Below the pieces are notes generated by a model. The model saw only the letters and a list, made by a program, of their open reading frames with translations. It searched no databases and was not told the DNA's origin. Positions 9,312-17,729 of a stretch of DNA of 64,000 bases are shown here, piece by piece. Both the position numbers and the translations under genes were made by a program. Numbering within the stretch: the stretch's first letter is position 1; each line of letters begins with the position of its first letter. The DNA lies in the NCBI RefSeq assembly GCF_000428985.1, contig NZ_AUAZ01000002.1:248001-312000 (forward strand), given 5' to 3'. This DNA comes from Marinobacterium litorale DSM 23545. Its GTDB lineage: Bacteria; Pseudomonadota; Gammaproteobacteria; Pseudomonadales; Balneatricaceae.

Positions 9312-10520
9312 GTGTTAGATCCTCAATTCACTGCCTATCTATCAGATTGGCTCCATCTGCTGCTGCGCTTCCTGCACGTGGTTACGGCCATCGCCTGGAT
9401 CGGGGCATCGTTTTACTTCGTCTGGCTGGACAACTCGCTGGAGGAGCCGCCGGAATGGAAAAAGCAAAAGGGGATCCGGGGCGATCTCTGGTCGATTCAC
9501 GGTGGCGGCTTCTACGAGATTGCCAAGTACCAGCTCGCACCGGAATCGATGCCCAAGCATCTGCACTGGTTCAAGTGGGAGGCCTACTCCACCTGGATTA
9601 CCGGCGCTCTGCTGCTGACACTGCTGTATTACGTGGGTGCCAGCAGCTACCTGATCGATCCCATCAAAGCAGCGCTTTCCGAGTGGCAGGCGATCGGTAT
9701 CGGTGTGGCCACCTTACTCGGTGGGTTTCTGATCTACGAAGCCGCCTGCCGCTCGCCGTTGGTGAACCATGGACTCGCCTTCGGTATGGTGATGCTGGTG
9801 CTGATTACGCTGATCGCTTTTGGTCTGAGTCAGGTGTTTGGTGACCGAGCCGCCTATATCCATGTGGGCGCACTGATCGGCACCTGCATGGCAGGCAATG
9901 TCATGCTGGGCATCATGCCCGCCCAGCGGGGGCTGGTGGATGCGGTTAAGCGCGGTGTCCAACCCGACCCTAAACCGGCACTGATGGCAAAGCTGCGCTC
10001 TACGCACAACAACTACGCGACTCTGCCGGTGTTGTTCATCATGCTCAGCAACCATTACCCGATGACCTACGGGCATGAATATGGCTGGCTGATCCTCGGG
10101 GCGCTGGCATTGATCGGTGCCTGGGCACGGCACTTTTTTAACCTGCGCCACCGTGGAATCGTCAAACCCTGGGTCCTGATCTCAGCATTCCTGGCATTCT
10201 GTGTATTGATTCTTGTCGTGCGTCCAGCGCCACGCGTATTGCCTGCGCAGACCGGAAGCTTGATCAGCGACGCTCAGGCCGTTGCGCTGGTGCAGACCCG
10301 GTGCAGCAGCTGCCACAGCGCCACACCGTCAGATGATGTCTTTACCGCCGCACCATCGGGTGTGATGTTCGATAGTGCGGAGCAGATCATGCGTATGATG
10401 GACCGCATCGAAGCGAGGGCGATCATGACCCACGATATGCCGTTTTTGAACAAAACTGGCATGACCGATGAGGAGAGGGCGCAACTGGGTGCATGGATCG
10501 TATCGAAAAGAGAGGAGTAG
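9312..10520 (+). CDS. puuD: PuuD membrane-bound urate hydroxylase with C-terminal cytochrome c domain
   Basis: 402 residues. Residues 1-300 form the urate-hydroxylase membrane domain with about eight helices and the motif RFLHVVTAIAWIGASFYFVW. The C-terminal 90 residues are a cytochrome c domain with heme site CSSCH near residue 334 and a later Met in THDMPF as candidate axial ligand. The known family oxidises urate to 5-hydroxyisourate and passes electrons to the respiratory chain instead of making hydrogen peroxide. No soluble uricase gene is nearby, so this is the urate-oxidising step of the operon. The start is GTG, directly after the guaD stop; it is the last gene of the operon. Confidence 0.94.
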   Translation: MLDPQFTAYLSDWLHLLLRFLHVVTAIAWIGASFYFVWLDNSLEEPPEWKKQKGIRGDLWSIHGGGFYEIAKYQLAPESMPKHLHWFKWEAYSTWITGALLLTLLYYVGASSYLIDPIKAALSEWQAIGIGVATLLGGFLIYEAACRSPLVNHGLAFGMVMLVLITLIAFGLSQVFGDRAAYIHVGALIGTCMAGNVMLGIMPAQRGLVDAVKRGVQPDPKPALMAKLRSTHNNYATLPVLFIMLSNHYPMTYGHEYGWLILGALALIGAWARHFFNLRHRGIVKPWVLISAFLAFCVLILVVRPAPRVLPAQTGSLISDAQAVALVQTRCSSCHSATPSDDVFTAAPSGVMFDSAEQIMRMMDRIEARAIMTHDMPFLNKTGMTDEERAQLGAWIVSKREE

Positions 10521-10544
10521 CATCCGGGCCACAGGCTCCCGTAG

Positions 10545-10573
10545 CCCGGCAGATGCCAAAGGCGGATGCCGGG
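10545..10573. repeat. REP-like hairpin, copy A
   Basis: A 29-base palindromic unit with outer arms CCCGGCA/TGCCGGG and inner arms GCC/GGC around AAA. It lies between the convergent ends of puuD and the deoxyribosyltransferase gene, a usual place for REP elements. Related copies are at 33077-33105 and 39671-39699. Confidence 0.75.
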
Positions 10574-10615
10574 AACCTTGCCAGATCCGGTTAAAAACTC
10601 AAAAGGGAGGGGGAG

Positions 10616-11152
10616 TCAGGCACGAGCCAGCGCTTCAACAACTTTCCGAAACGCCCTGAGGTGATCTTCCGCATTGGCCGAATCGCCGGGTACGCGCAAA
10701 AGCTGACCACCACTTGCGTCGATGGCGCCCACCATCATCAGATTGTCGGCCATGCCAAAGACCTCTACATGCTGATCTTCGATATCCCAGCCCTCTGCAT
10801 CTTTCTCAACGCGGTCGCCGTAATCGCGCTCATCCAACGTATAGCCCCATACCGCTTTGCCCTGAGCGCGCATATAACCCATTTCAAAAGCGGTTCCGCC
10901 ATCCAGGCCGGGGCCGCGAAAGGGGGTCATATTGGCGATGATCAAATCACAGCGGTTCATCAGATCGATATCGGCCTGATAGATCGCAAGGCCCGACTGA
11001 TAGGGGCTCAAGCCGGTCAGGTCCACATTGCTATCAAGCGGGAACAGACCTTCAAAGCCGTATTCGGCACAAATAATGGCCTTGGCCTGACCGAGCTGCT
11101 TGGCATCACGCCGGAACACGTCCGGCCCGGCCAGATAGATCTTAAGGCTCAT
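10616..11152 (-). CDS. Nucleoside 2-deoxyribosyltransferase
   Basis: 178 residues. The signature IYLAGPDVF opens the protein, followed by DLIIANMTPFRGPG and DGGTAFEMGYM, which carries the nucleophilic Glu of the family. It swaps bases between deoxynucleosides, feeding free purines to the catabolic enzymes encoded alongside. An in-frame codon at 11179 would overlap the regulator gene. ATG 11152 is preferred because the preceding AGGGA sits six bases upstream and it starts 11 bases after the tetR stop. Same strand as tetR, so probably co-transcribed with it. Confidence 0.9.
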   Translation of the reverse strand: MSLKIYLAGPDVFRRDAKQLGQAKAIICAEYGFEGLFPLDSNVDLTGLSPYQSGLAIYQADIDLMNRCDLIIANMTPFRGPGLDGGTAFEMGYMRAQGKAVWGYTLDERDYGDRVEKDAEGWDIEDQHVEVFGMADNLMMVGAIDASGGQLLRVPGDSANAEDHLRAFRKVVEALARA

Positions 11153-11163
11153 CACATTCCCTG

Positions 11164-11811
11164 TTACTTGATCCCGCAACCCTTGAGAATAATGTGGGTC
11201 AGCGTATTGGTGGCGTCTTCGTAGTCCTGCTCGGTGAGCTCACTACGGCCCAGCGCTGCCTTGATCTGAACAGCAAAATCGGCGTAATGCTGCGTCGCTG
11301 ACCAGAGGAGGAAAATCAGGTGCTCAGGGGTCACCTCTTTGTCTATCTTGCCCTGTTCGGCCCAGGCGCGGAATATGCCGGCCCGATCTCCGAACCATAC
11401 GCTGTAATCGTCCCGGAGATAGTCTTTCAAGTTCGGTGCGCCACTGACCAGCTCGGTAGCAAAAATTCTCGAAGCCAAGGGGTTCTCGGCAGAGAACTGA
11501 ATCTTGCGAGCGATGTAGGCGGTGAGGATCTGTTCAGGGTCGTCTTGCTCGGTAATCGTATTGAAGGTGCTGTCCCACATATCGATGATGTCGGCAATAA
11601 CCGCGATATAAAGGCCCAGTTTGTTCTTGAAGTAGTAATGGATATTAGCTTTCGGTAACCCGGCACGCTGCGCAATGTCATTCATACTGGCACCCTTGAA
11701 ACCGGAGCTGGCAAACTCCACTTCCGCAGCCCTGAGTATGATTGATTCATTTTTCTGGCGAATACGGCCAGCCGGCCGGGACTTGGTTTCGGGATCGATT
11801 TTAAACAGCAT
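11164..11811 (-). CDS. TetR-family regulator, RutR-like (purine/pyrimidine sensing)
   Basis: 215 residues. The N-terminal TetR helix-turn-helix is clear at about residues 20-65 (ASMNDIAQRAGLPKANIHYY, then FKNKLGLY). The C-terminal ligand domain resembles the YcdC/RutR type, with LIFLLWSATQHYADFAVQ near residue 155. E. coli RutR responds to uracil/thymine and binds TTGACCA-N2-TGGTCAA. Palindromes of this pattern occur here at 1680, 1707 and 14193, upstream of the purine operons. I infer that this protein controls them, with a purine or its breakdown product as effector; the ligand cannot be read from sequence. Confidence 0.85.
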   Translation of the reverse strand: MLFKIDPETKSRPAGRIRQKNESIILRAAEVEFASSGFKGASMNDIAQRAGLPKANIHYYFKNKLGLYIAVIADIIDMWDSTFNTITEQDDPEQILTAYIARKIQFSAENPLASRIFATELVSGAPNLKDYLRDDYSVWFGDRAGIFRAWAEQGKIDKEVTPEHLIFLLWSATQHYADFAVQIKAALGRSELTEQDYEDATNTLTHIILKGCGIK

Positions 11812-11921
11812 TGATCAAAGTACTCCGAGTGACCGAAAGGGAAGAGCGGGGCGATCCGTCTCCCCTGCACTGCATAATAACCCTACTAAGGATATGCGCT
11901 TTGTTTTCGTCATTATACGCA

Positions 11922-11948
11922 AAATGGCCACCCGTTGGGTGGCCATTT
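11922..11948 (-). terminator. Rho-independent terminator of the permease gene
   Basis: A perfect 12-bp stem (AAATGGCCACCC with GGGTGGCCATTT) around a three-base loop, ending in TTTT on the minus strand just past the permease stop. It would end the porin-permease transcript and insulate tetR. Confidence 0.85.
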
Positions 11949-11958
11949 CGTTATGAGC

Positions 11959-13341
11959 TTATGACTGTGCGGCCTCCTTGGTTGGAGCCTCCGGTATCGA
12001 ATCTGCCTGGGCATCCCGCTCTGGCATGAGCAGCGTCAGGATGATGGCGGCCAGGCCGCCCGAGGTAATGGCGGACCCGAATATGTTCTGTACCAGCTTT
12101 GGCATCTGAGCGAGCAAATCGGGAACCATCGTCACACCCAGACCGATACCAAAGGAAACGGCCATGATCAGCATCTTACGGCGGTCCAGGTTCTCAGTGG
12201 CCAGAATTTTGACCCCGGCCGCCGCGACCGTACCAAACATCACCAGCGTCGCACCACCCAGTACCGGTTTCGGTATCTGCTGCAGCACGGCGCCAATAAT
12301 CGGAAACAGACCCAGGATGACCAGAATCGCTCCAATATAGTAACCCACATAACGGCTGGCCACGCCGGTCAGCTGAATCACGCCGTTGTTCTGGCTGAAC
12401 GTGGTGTTCGGGAAGGTATTAAATACGGCAGCCAGGGCAGAGTTGATACCGTCACCCAGCACACCGCCGCGGATTCGGGAAATGTAGACCGGGCCCTTCA
12501 CCGGCTGACGAGAGATCATCGAGTTAGCGGTCAGATCGCCTGTCGACTCAATCGCTGTAATCAGATAGATCAGCGCAATGGGGACAAATGCACCCCAATC
12601 GAAATCAAAGCCATACTTGAAAGGCACCGGGATACTGATGAGCGGTGCATCGATGCCGGCAAAGCTTACCTTGCCCAGCATCATTGCCACGATGTAACCG
12701 CCCGCCAAGCCGATAATGATCGATGAAAGGCGAATCCAGTCATTGCCGAAGCGGTTCAGGATAATAATGGTGACCAGCACGCCCAGACCCAGCGCCAGAT
12801 TGACCGGCGACCCGAAATCCGGCGCCTTGAACCCGCCGGCCAGATCGGTCATACCCACTTTAATCAGACTGACACCAATAATGGTAATGACGATACCGGT
12901 GACCAGCGGCGTGACGATCCGCTGCAGTTTGTGCAAAAACTGACTCAGGAAAATTTCGACGAAAGCGCCGAGGAAACAGACACCATAGATCAGCGCGAGA
13001 ATCTCTTCAGGACCGCCGCCTTTGCTCTTTGCGATAAATCCTGCGGCCAGAACCGAGCTCAAAAACGCAAAGCTCGTGCCCTGTACACAGATCATACCAG
13101 CACCAATCCCGAAGGGGCGGCGTGCCTGAATAAACGTGCCGACACCGGATACCACCAACGCCATGCTGATCAGGTAGGGGATCTCGGATCCCAGCCCCAG
13201 AACACCGCCAATAATCAGGGTTGGCGTGATGATGCCAACAAAACTCGCCAGCACATGCTGAAGCGCGGCAAACGTTGACTCAAGAACCCCCGGACGCGCA
13301 TCCAGCGGATAGAGCAGGTCGCTCTCTTGTTGATTAGACAT
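11959..13341 (-). CDS. NCS2-family purine (xanthine/urate) permease
   Basis: 460 residues with about 14 predicted membrane segments, nucleobase:cation symporter-2 family (XanP/XanQ/UacT type). The transport-site motifs are present: the helix-8 segment TAIESTGDLTANSMISR with its essential Glu, and FPNTTFSQNNGVIQLTG on helix 10. It imports xanthine or urate with a proton. Exact specificity is not decided by these motifs, though the xdh and puuD genes support xanthine or urate. It lies 51 bases after the porin gene on the same strand, with a strong GGAGG before ATG 13341, and ends at a terminator. Confidence 0.92.
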   Translation of the reverse strand: MSNQQESDLLYPLDARPGVLESTFAALQHVLASFVGIITPTLIIGGVLGLGSEIPYLISMALVVSGVGTFIQARRPFGIGAGMICVQGTSFAFLSSVLAAGFIAKSKGGGPEEILALIYGVCFLGAFVEIFLSQFLHKLQRIVTPLVTGIVITIIGVSLIKVGMTDLAGGFKAPDFGSPVNLALGLGVLVTIIILNRFGNDWIRLSSIIIGLAGGYIVAMMLGKVSFAGIDAPLISIPVPFKYGFDFDWGAFVPIALIYLITAIESTGDLTANSMISRQPVKGPVYISRIRGGVLGDGINSALAAVFNTFPNTTFSQNNGVIQLTGVASRYVGYYIGAILVILGLFPIIGAVLQQIPKPVLGGATLVMFGTVAAAGVKILATENLDRRKMLIMAVSFGIGLGVTMVPDLLAQMPKLVQNIFGSAITSGGLAAIILTLLMPERDAQADSIPEAPTKEAAQS

Positions 13342-13360
13342 GATGTATAGACCTCCTGTC

Positions 13361-13379
13361 CCGGGCGCATGACGCCCGG
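13361..13379 (-). other. Short hairpin in the porin-permease gap
   Basis: CCGGGCG and CGCCCGG form a 7-bp stem with a five-base loop, between the porin stop and the permease ribosome binding site. No T-run follows, so it is more likely to set relative expression or 3' stability of the porin message than to terminate. Confidence 0.5.
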
Positions 13380-13392
13380 AGGTTATTCAGGG

Positions 13393-14109
13393 TTAGAAGT
13401 GCCACTTCACCAGCAGTGCGGGGTTGTGCTCATCAACGCCATCAATCCCGAACTTATTGGTCCAGTGGGCATATTCCATGCCCACATACAGCGGAGACTT
13501 CAGCCCCATGTGCTTGCCTGCGTTCCACTTCAGCTGCGAGGTGAAATTACGCTCCGATTCATTGGTATCGGATTTAGTGGACCAGTCCAGAAAACCGTCA
13601 TACAGGAAATCGGCCTGACCAATAGAGAAAGGATAGCCCCAGGTCAGCGTAAGCTGCTCATCATCATCCCAGTTTTCATTGTTCGCCTGATAAAGGTTGA
13701 TGTTGAAGTAGCGAAACCCCGGCAGATCCAGCGCTAAGCCAACACCGTACAGGAAATTATCGAAACCTTCTCCAGACTCCCAGGTCGTTGAGATCAGCAC
13801 ATCTTTTATGGGGCCCCAGGACAGTTCATTACCGCTGACCTTACCCAGGCTCAGGCGGGGAGAGAACTCCATGTAATTTTCCGTGTATCCGTTATCCGAC
13901 TTCAGTCGGTCCATAAAGAAGAAGGTATCACCCCAGCTGTGACCGCTGGCATGTTCAACCGTGATCACCTGGCGGTCGTCGTCGCCCACCTCATATTCGC
14001 TGCCGTTCAGGTAGCTGAGACTGAAGTCCTGCCAAATCAGCTCAGCTGATGCAGTGGAGGAGAGTGTTAAACCGAGCGCGATGGCAACAGCTGTATTTCT
14101 TGATTTCAT
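13393..14109 (-). CDS. Tsx-like nucleoside-specific outer-membrane porin
   Basis: 238 residues. It starts with a signal peptide (MKSRNTAVAIALGLTL, cleaved near ASA-E), followed by an alternating aromatic beta-strand pattern and a terminal Phe (LLVKWHF) typical of outer-membrane barrels. Segments such as WQDFSLSYLNGSEYE and VITVEHASGHSWGDTFFFMD match the Tsx channel family, which passes nucleosides. It is first in the porin-permease operon, so substrates cross the outer and then the inner membrane through neighbouring gene products. A RutR-like palindrome lies 84 bases upstream of its start. Confidence 0.9.
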   Translation of the reverse strand: MKSRNTAVAIALGLTLSSTASAELIWQDFSLSYLNGSEYEVGDDDRQVITVEHASGHSWGDTFFFMDRLKSDNGYTENYMEFSPRLSLGKVSGNELSWGPIKDVLISTTWESGEGFDNFLYGVGLALDLPGFRYFNINLYQANNENWDDDEQLTLTWGYPFSIGQADFLYDGFLDWSTKSDTNESERNFTSQLKWNAGKHMGLKSPLYVGMEYAHWTNKFGIDGVDEHNPALLVKWHF

Positions 14110-14192
14110 CCATTCATACCTTTGGTCAGTAGGATCAGGATAATCCTGTCCGTTCGATCAACATTAAAAGCCAATCGACTGATAGCAATAAA

Positions 14193-14208
14193 CTGACCAA
14201 TTAGTCAG
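14193..14208. promoter_or_regulatory. RutR-like operator, site 3
   Basis: CTGACCAATTAGTCAG: relative to TGACCA-N2-TGGTCA there is a single mismatch. It lies in the control region of the Tsx-like porin and purine permease genes, about 12 kb from the two similar sites. Confidence 0.65.
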
Positions 14209-14443
14209 ATACAAATAAAATTAATATTTTATTTCTTATATATAAATAACTTAAACAAATATTAAGAAGTGATTTATCAAGTATAAATCTTACCTCCCCG
14301 ACAACCTATTTGGTGCGTTTTCGTACCTAAAGCACATTTATGGAGCCATTAACCAAAATTAAAACAAAGAAATGGTATTATTAATACGTATTACGTATCT
14401 TAATTGTTTTATATCGCTCCGATGCGGCCTGCGAATTGCAGTG

Positions 14444-14470
14444 GCCTCCCCAACTCATATCCGGGGAGGC
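14444..14470 (+). promoter_or_regulatory. Hairpin sequestering the ribosome binding site of the NifX-like gene
   Basis: GCCTCCCC (14444-14451) pairs perfectly with GGGGAGGC (14463-14470) around an 11-base loop. The second arm is the Shine-Dalgarno sequence, four bases before ATG 14475. When folded in the mRNA the ribosome site would be masked, so this may be a translational switch. Confidence 0.6.
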
Positions 14471-14474
14471 TTTC

Positions 14475-14837
14475 ATGACAAAAAAGGTTGCCGTTGCCTC
14501 AAAAGGAGGCCTGGCCGTCGACGAACACTTTGGCCATGCACGTTACTTTCGCATCTATCAGATCGATCCTGATGGGATCACGTTCGTTGAAAACCGGGAT
14601 GTCGAGCACTACTGCCTGGGCGGGCACGGAGATCGTTCTGCACTGATGAAAATTCTCGACACCATCGAGGACTGCGATGCCGTCCTGGTCGCCCGGGTGG
14701 GGGATGGACCTGCAGATAAGTTACTTGCACGCGGCATAGAGCCGGTCATGGACTACCCCTGGGAAGAGATTGATACGGCGCTCAAGCAATGGGCCCAGAA
14801 CCAAAGCGACTGCACAGAGGAGCGCGCCGGATGCTGA
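14475..14837 (+). CDS. NifX/NifB-C-terminal-like (dinitrogenase Fe-Mo cofactor family) protein
   Basis: 120 residues, a single domain of the family that includes NifX, NafY and the NifB C-terminus. It opens VAVASKGGLAVDEHFGHARY, where the HFGHA segment is the family hallmark, and carries DCDAVLVARVGDGPADKLL later. Members bind Fe-S or Fe-Mo cofactor precursors. No nif gene is in the window, so the role here is unknown. ATG 14475 is preferred over an upstream in-frame codon at 14436 because of the very strong GGGGAGG. That binding site is inside a hairpin. The 3' end overlaps the next gene by 7 bases. Confidence 0.85.
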   Translation: MTKKVAVASKGGLAVDEHFGHARYFRIYQIDPDGITFVENRDVEHYCLGGHGDRSALMKILDTIEDCDAVLVARVGDGPADKLLARGIEPVMDYPWEEIDTALKQWAQNQSDCTEERAGC

Positions 14838-15454
14838 CTTTCTATATGACCCCTGGTTCCTGTACCACGGGAATTCATATCCTGCTGGAGGAGGTTGATG
14901 AGCTGTTCGCCGTCGAGCTCGTTAACCTCCTCGAGGGTGACAATAGATCCGATACTTATCTGGCGCTGAATCCTAAAGGCACGATTCCCATGCTCAAGTT
15001 GGAGGATGGCTCGGTATTGACCGAATTTCAGGCCATCGCCTGCTGGCTGGCCTGGCAGCACGCCCGGCTCAAGCTGATTCCATCCGACGCACTGGGCGCA
15101 GCCCGCGCCATCGAGATGATGAGTTACGCGGTGGGAACCATCCACTTGCAGGCCTTTGCCCGCATCTTTACGCCCGAAAAGTTTGCCGCGGATGCCAACG
15201 ACATCGAAGCGGTGAAAAAAGAGGGGCGACGCAGGGTTGCTGAGTGCTTTGATGTCGTCAGCCAGCTCCTCGACCGCAACGACGGTTACGTGTGTAGCGA
15301 ATTCTCAGTGGCCGATGCCGCTCTGTTCTATGTGGAGTTCTGGGCCGACCGGAGCGACATACCGCTACCGGAGCGGGTGCGCGCCCACTATAACTTGATG
15401 CTTACCCGGCCAAAGGTGCGCCAGGTATTGATGGAAGAGGGGTACAGGCTTTAA
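14831..15454 (+). CDS. Glutathione S-transferase family protein
   Basis: 207 residues. The N-terminal thioredoxin-fold domain reads MLTFYMTPGSCTTGIHILLE, followed by the cis-Pro motif NPKGTIPML and LTEFQAIACWLA, the usual glutathione-contact Glu-Phe-Gln-Ala stretch. The C-terminal helical domain ends with EFSVADAALFYVEFW, the standard N-capping motif region. Translationally coupled to the NifX-like gene (7-base overlap). I recall GST genes near NifX-type genes in some nif clusters, so a thiol-related role for that partner is possible, but substrate is unknown. Confidence 0.88.
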   Translation: MLTFYMTPGSCTTGIHILLEEVDELFAVELVNLLEGDNRSDTYLALNPKGTIPMLKLEDGSVLTEFQAIACWLAWQHARLKLIPSDALGAARAIEMMSYAVGTIHLQAFARIFTPEKFAADANDIEAVKKEGRRRVAECFDVVSQLLDRNDGYVCSEFSVADAALFYVEFWADRSDIPLPERVRAHYNLMLTRPKVRQVLMEEGYRL

Positions 15455-15653
15455 ATCACCTGTTCTGATTGGGCTGTTTTTTGCACAAACGGTTCACCGC
15501 CGGTGCCGGATACGCGGCCAGCCACTGTCACATCCAGGTGCAGCAGGGATGGCTGTCGGCTTTGCAACGAGCAATGTTGGAGTTCCTACACCCACTCCGG
15601 CATCGGCGGCACCGGTTTTAACACGCCAGCCGTTATTAGAATGAGAGGACCCC

Positions 15654-15950
15654 ATGAACAGCCCCGAGCATTACGACCGTTACTACCTCACTTACTCCGG
15701 TATTTCACTGCCCCTGCAGCTGGTAACGCCCATGGAAAAAGCCGACACCGAAAACCGAAACACCTATTTTGGCGCGCTGTATGATGATCAGGAGCGCACC
15801 ACGCTTATCCATAAGGTGGTGTACGGCGAGGTGGAGCTCGAACATCGCTACGGGTACCACGATAATGGCACACTGCAGTGGGCTGAGATCAGGGATGACG
15901 ATGACGAAGTCCAACGGCTGGAGTTCGATACCAACGGCCAGCGAATCTAA
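15654..15950 (+). CDS. Uncharacterised small acidic protein
   Basis: 98 residues, no signal peptide or membrane segment. It is rich in Tyr, Asp and Glu and reads as alternating strands (YDRYYLTYSGISLPLQLV, ALYDDQERTTLIHKVVYGEV, LEHRYGYHDNGTLQWAEI). The C-terminal RLEFDTNGQRI resembles short beta-hairpin repeats of the RHS/MORN-like type. The ATG follows a GAGAGGA motif by seven bases. It lies 200 bases after the NifX-GST pair in the same direction and may belong with it. I do not recognise a named family with confidence. Confidence 0.7.
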   Translation: MNSPEHYDRYYLTYSGISLPLQLVTPMEKADTENRNTYFGALYDDQERTTLIHKVVYGEVELEHRYGYHDNGTLQWAEIRDDDDEVQRLEFDTNGQRI

Positions 15951-16047
15951 CTAATCCAATCAACAGTTTATCCGGCGCGGCGACGGTACAACCAAGGCCT
16001 AATCTGCTCTATCATCGCAGTTTAACGTCGCCGCCCGGATATGACTG

Positions 16048-17649
16048 ATGCTGCAAAACCCAGCCTTACCGCTGATCCTTACAGCCCTCCTGACCCTCAC
16101 GCTCACCTGGCTGGTTGTTGCTCTTGGCGCGCAACGCCGACTCCAAGCCGAGCAACACCGAGCTGCTAATGCCGAAGAACAAGCTTCGCGACTTGAATCA
16201 CGGCTCGTGGAACAAACCCAGACACTTGAACAAACCGAGTCGGCACGGGCCGCTCTCGATGTGCGCTGCGGCCGGCTTGAGGTCCGGCTTGAAGCGCTGG
16301 AGGAGCAGCTTGATCGCCAATCTGACGAGCTTGAACACTCCAAAGCCCTGGCTAATGAGCGCTCAGACCGGCTCCAGCAGCTGCGAGAAGATCTGGCGGC
16401 GACCCAGGAGCGGCGCGATCAGCTCGCCGAGCGCCTGTACAGCGCGGAAGCACAGCTTGCCGAACGCGAGCAGCAACTCGATAGCGCGAGACGGGCTTAC
16501 GCTGAACTCGAATCCACCCATACTGCGCTACGAACCACGCTGACCGAAAAAGAGCACCACTTTGGCGAGCAAATTCAGCAGCTCAAGGAGAGCCGGGAGC
16601 TGCTGAAGCGTGAGTTCGAACTACTGGCTAACGAAATATTCGAACGCAAGGGCAAAGCCTTTACAGAGCTAAACCAAAATAGCCTTAGCGCACTGCTCAA
16701 CCCGATTCATTCCGAGATGAAAGGCTTCAAGGAGAAGGTAGAACGAATTCACGAGCAGGAGACCGCGCAACGGATCCAACTGAAGACTGAGCTGGAAAAC
16801 CTGCAGAAACTCAATCGCGATATCACCGATCAGGCTCATAAGCTTACGACCGCCTTGCAGGGTCAGAAAAAGATGCAGGGCAACTGGGGTGAACTGATGC
16901 TGGAGAATGTGCTGGAAAAGTCAGGCCTGCGCCCGGGTGAGGACTATCAGCGCGAATTCAGCGTCACTACCGAGGAGGGGCGCCTGAGGCCTGATGCGGT
17001 TATTTTTCTGCCGCAGAACAAGCATCTGATTATCGACGCAAAGACATCATTGATAGCCTACACGCGGTTCGTGAACGCTGAAGATGAAGGCGAGCGGATG
17101 ACCGCGTTGCGCGAACACACCGAAGCAGTTAAGGCACGTATTAACGAGCTGGCCGATAAGGACTATTACCGGTTGCCCGGCTTGAACTCGCCAGAGATCG
17201 TAGTCATGTTCATACCGATTGAGTCCGCCTATGTGGAAGCGCTGCGCTACGACGAGACCCTCTATCAGCGCGCGATCGAGCGTCAAGTACTGGTCGCGAC
17301 GCCCACCACTTTGCTTACCAGCCTCAACATCGTTCGCCAGCTCTGGCGCTTTGAAGATCAAAGCCGGCATACTGCTGAGCTCGCCAGGAGAGCTGAGCGT
17401 TTTTACAGCAAACTCAATAACTTCCTTTCGACACTTCAGGATGTAGGTAAAAAGATCGACCAGGCTCGAAGCAGCTTTGACCGGGCGGTCGGACAGCTTG
17501 CCGATGGCCGGGGAAATTTGATCAAGCAGGCATCCGAGTTCAAGGAGCTGGGCGTATCAGTCCAGAAAGAGCTGCCGGCAGAACTGGTGGACCGCGCACG
17601 ACTGGAGCTGGATACGCACCTGGAGCGAGGCCATGCGCAGGATGAGTAG
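16048..17649 (+). CDS. rmuC: DNA recombination protein RmuC
   Basis: 533 residues. It has an N-terminal membrane anchor (PLILTALLTLTLTWLVVALG, residues about 8-27), then a long coiled coil to about residue 200 rich in Glu, Gln, Leu and Arg. The conserved RmuC domain follows, with QGNWGELMLENVLEKSGL, PDAVIFLPQNKHLIIDAKTS and VVMFIPIESAY. The IDAKTS stretch fits the PD-(D/E)XK-like nuclease core proposed for the family. RmuC limits recombination at inverted repeats. Monocistronic by spacing on both sides. Confidence 0.93.
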   Translation: MLQNPALPLILTALLTLTLTWLVVALGAQRRLQAEQHRAANAEEQASRLESRLVEQTQTLEQTESARAALDVRCGRLEVRLEALEEQLDRQSDELEHSKALANERSDRLQQLREDLAATQERRDQLAERLYSAEAQLAEREQQLDSARRAYAELESTHTALRTTLTEKEHHFGEQIQQLKESRELLKREFELLANEIFERKGKAFTELNQNSLSALLNPIHSEMKGFKEKVERIHEQETAQRIQLKTELENLQKLNRDITDQAHKLTTALQGQKKMQGNWGELMLENVLEKSGLRPGEDYQREFSVTTEEGRLRPDAVIFLPQNKHLIIDAKTSLIAYTRFVNAEDEGERMTALREHTEAVKARINELADKDYYRLPGLNSPEIVVMFIPIESAYVEALRYDETLYQRAIERQVLVATPTTLLTSLNIVRQLWRFEDQSRHTAELARRAERFYSKLNNFLSTLQDVGKKIDQARSSFDRAVGQLADGRGNLIKQASEFKELGVSVQKELPAELVDRARLELDTHLERGHAQDE

Positions 17650-17729
17650 TTGCACTTCAGTACAGTTGGTCTTATCGGTGCGTTCTGTTAAAAGATGAAG
17701 TAATAACTCACCCGCGGCTGCACCACTAG

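Larger units (their letters stand above)
14110..14474. promoter_or_regulatory. Divergent AT-rich control region (porin and NifX-like gene)
   Basis: A 365-base gap without genes, clearly AT-rich from about 14200 to 14420 in an otherwise GC-rich region. It holds the RutR-like operator at 14193, an operator half-site TTTGGTCAG at 14121-14129, a perfect palindrome TAATACGTATTA at 14382-14393, and the hairpin over the next gene's ribosome binding site at 14444-14470. Confidence 0.6.
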
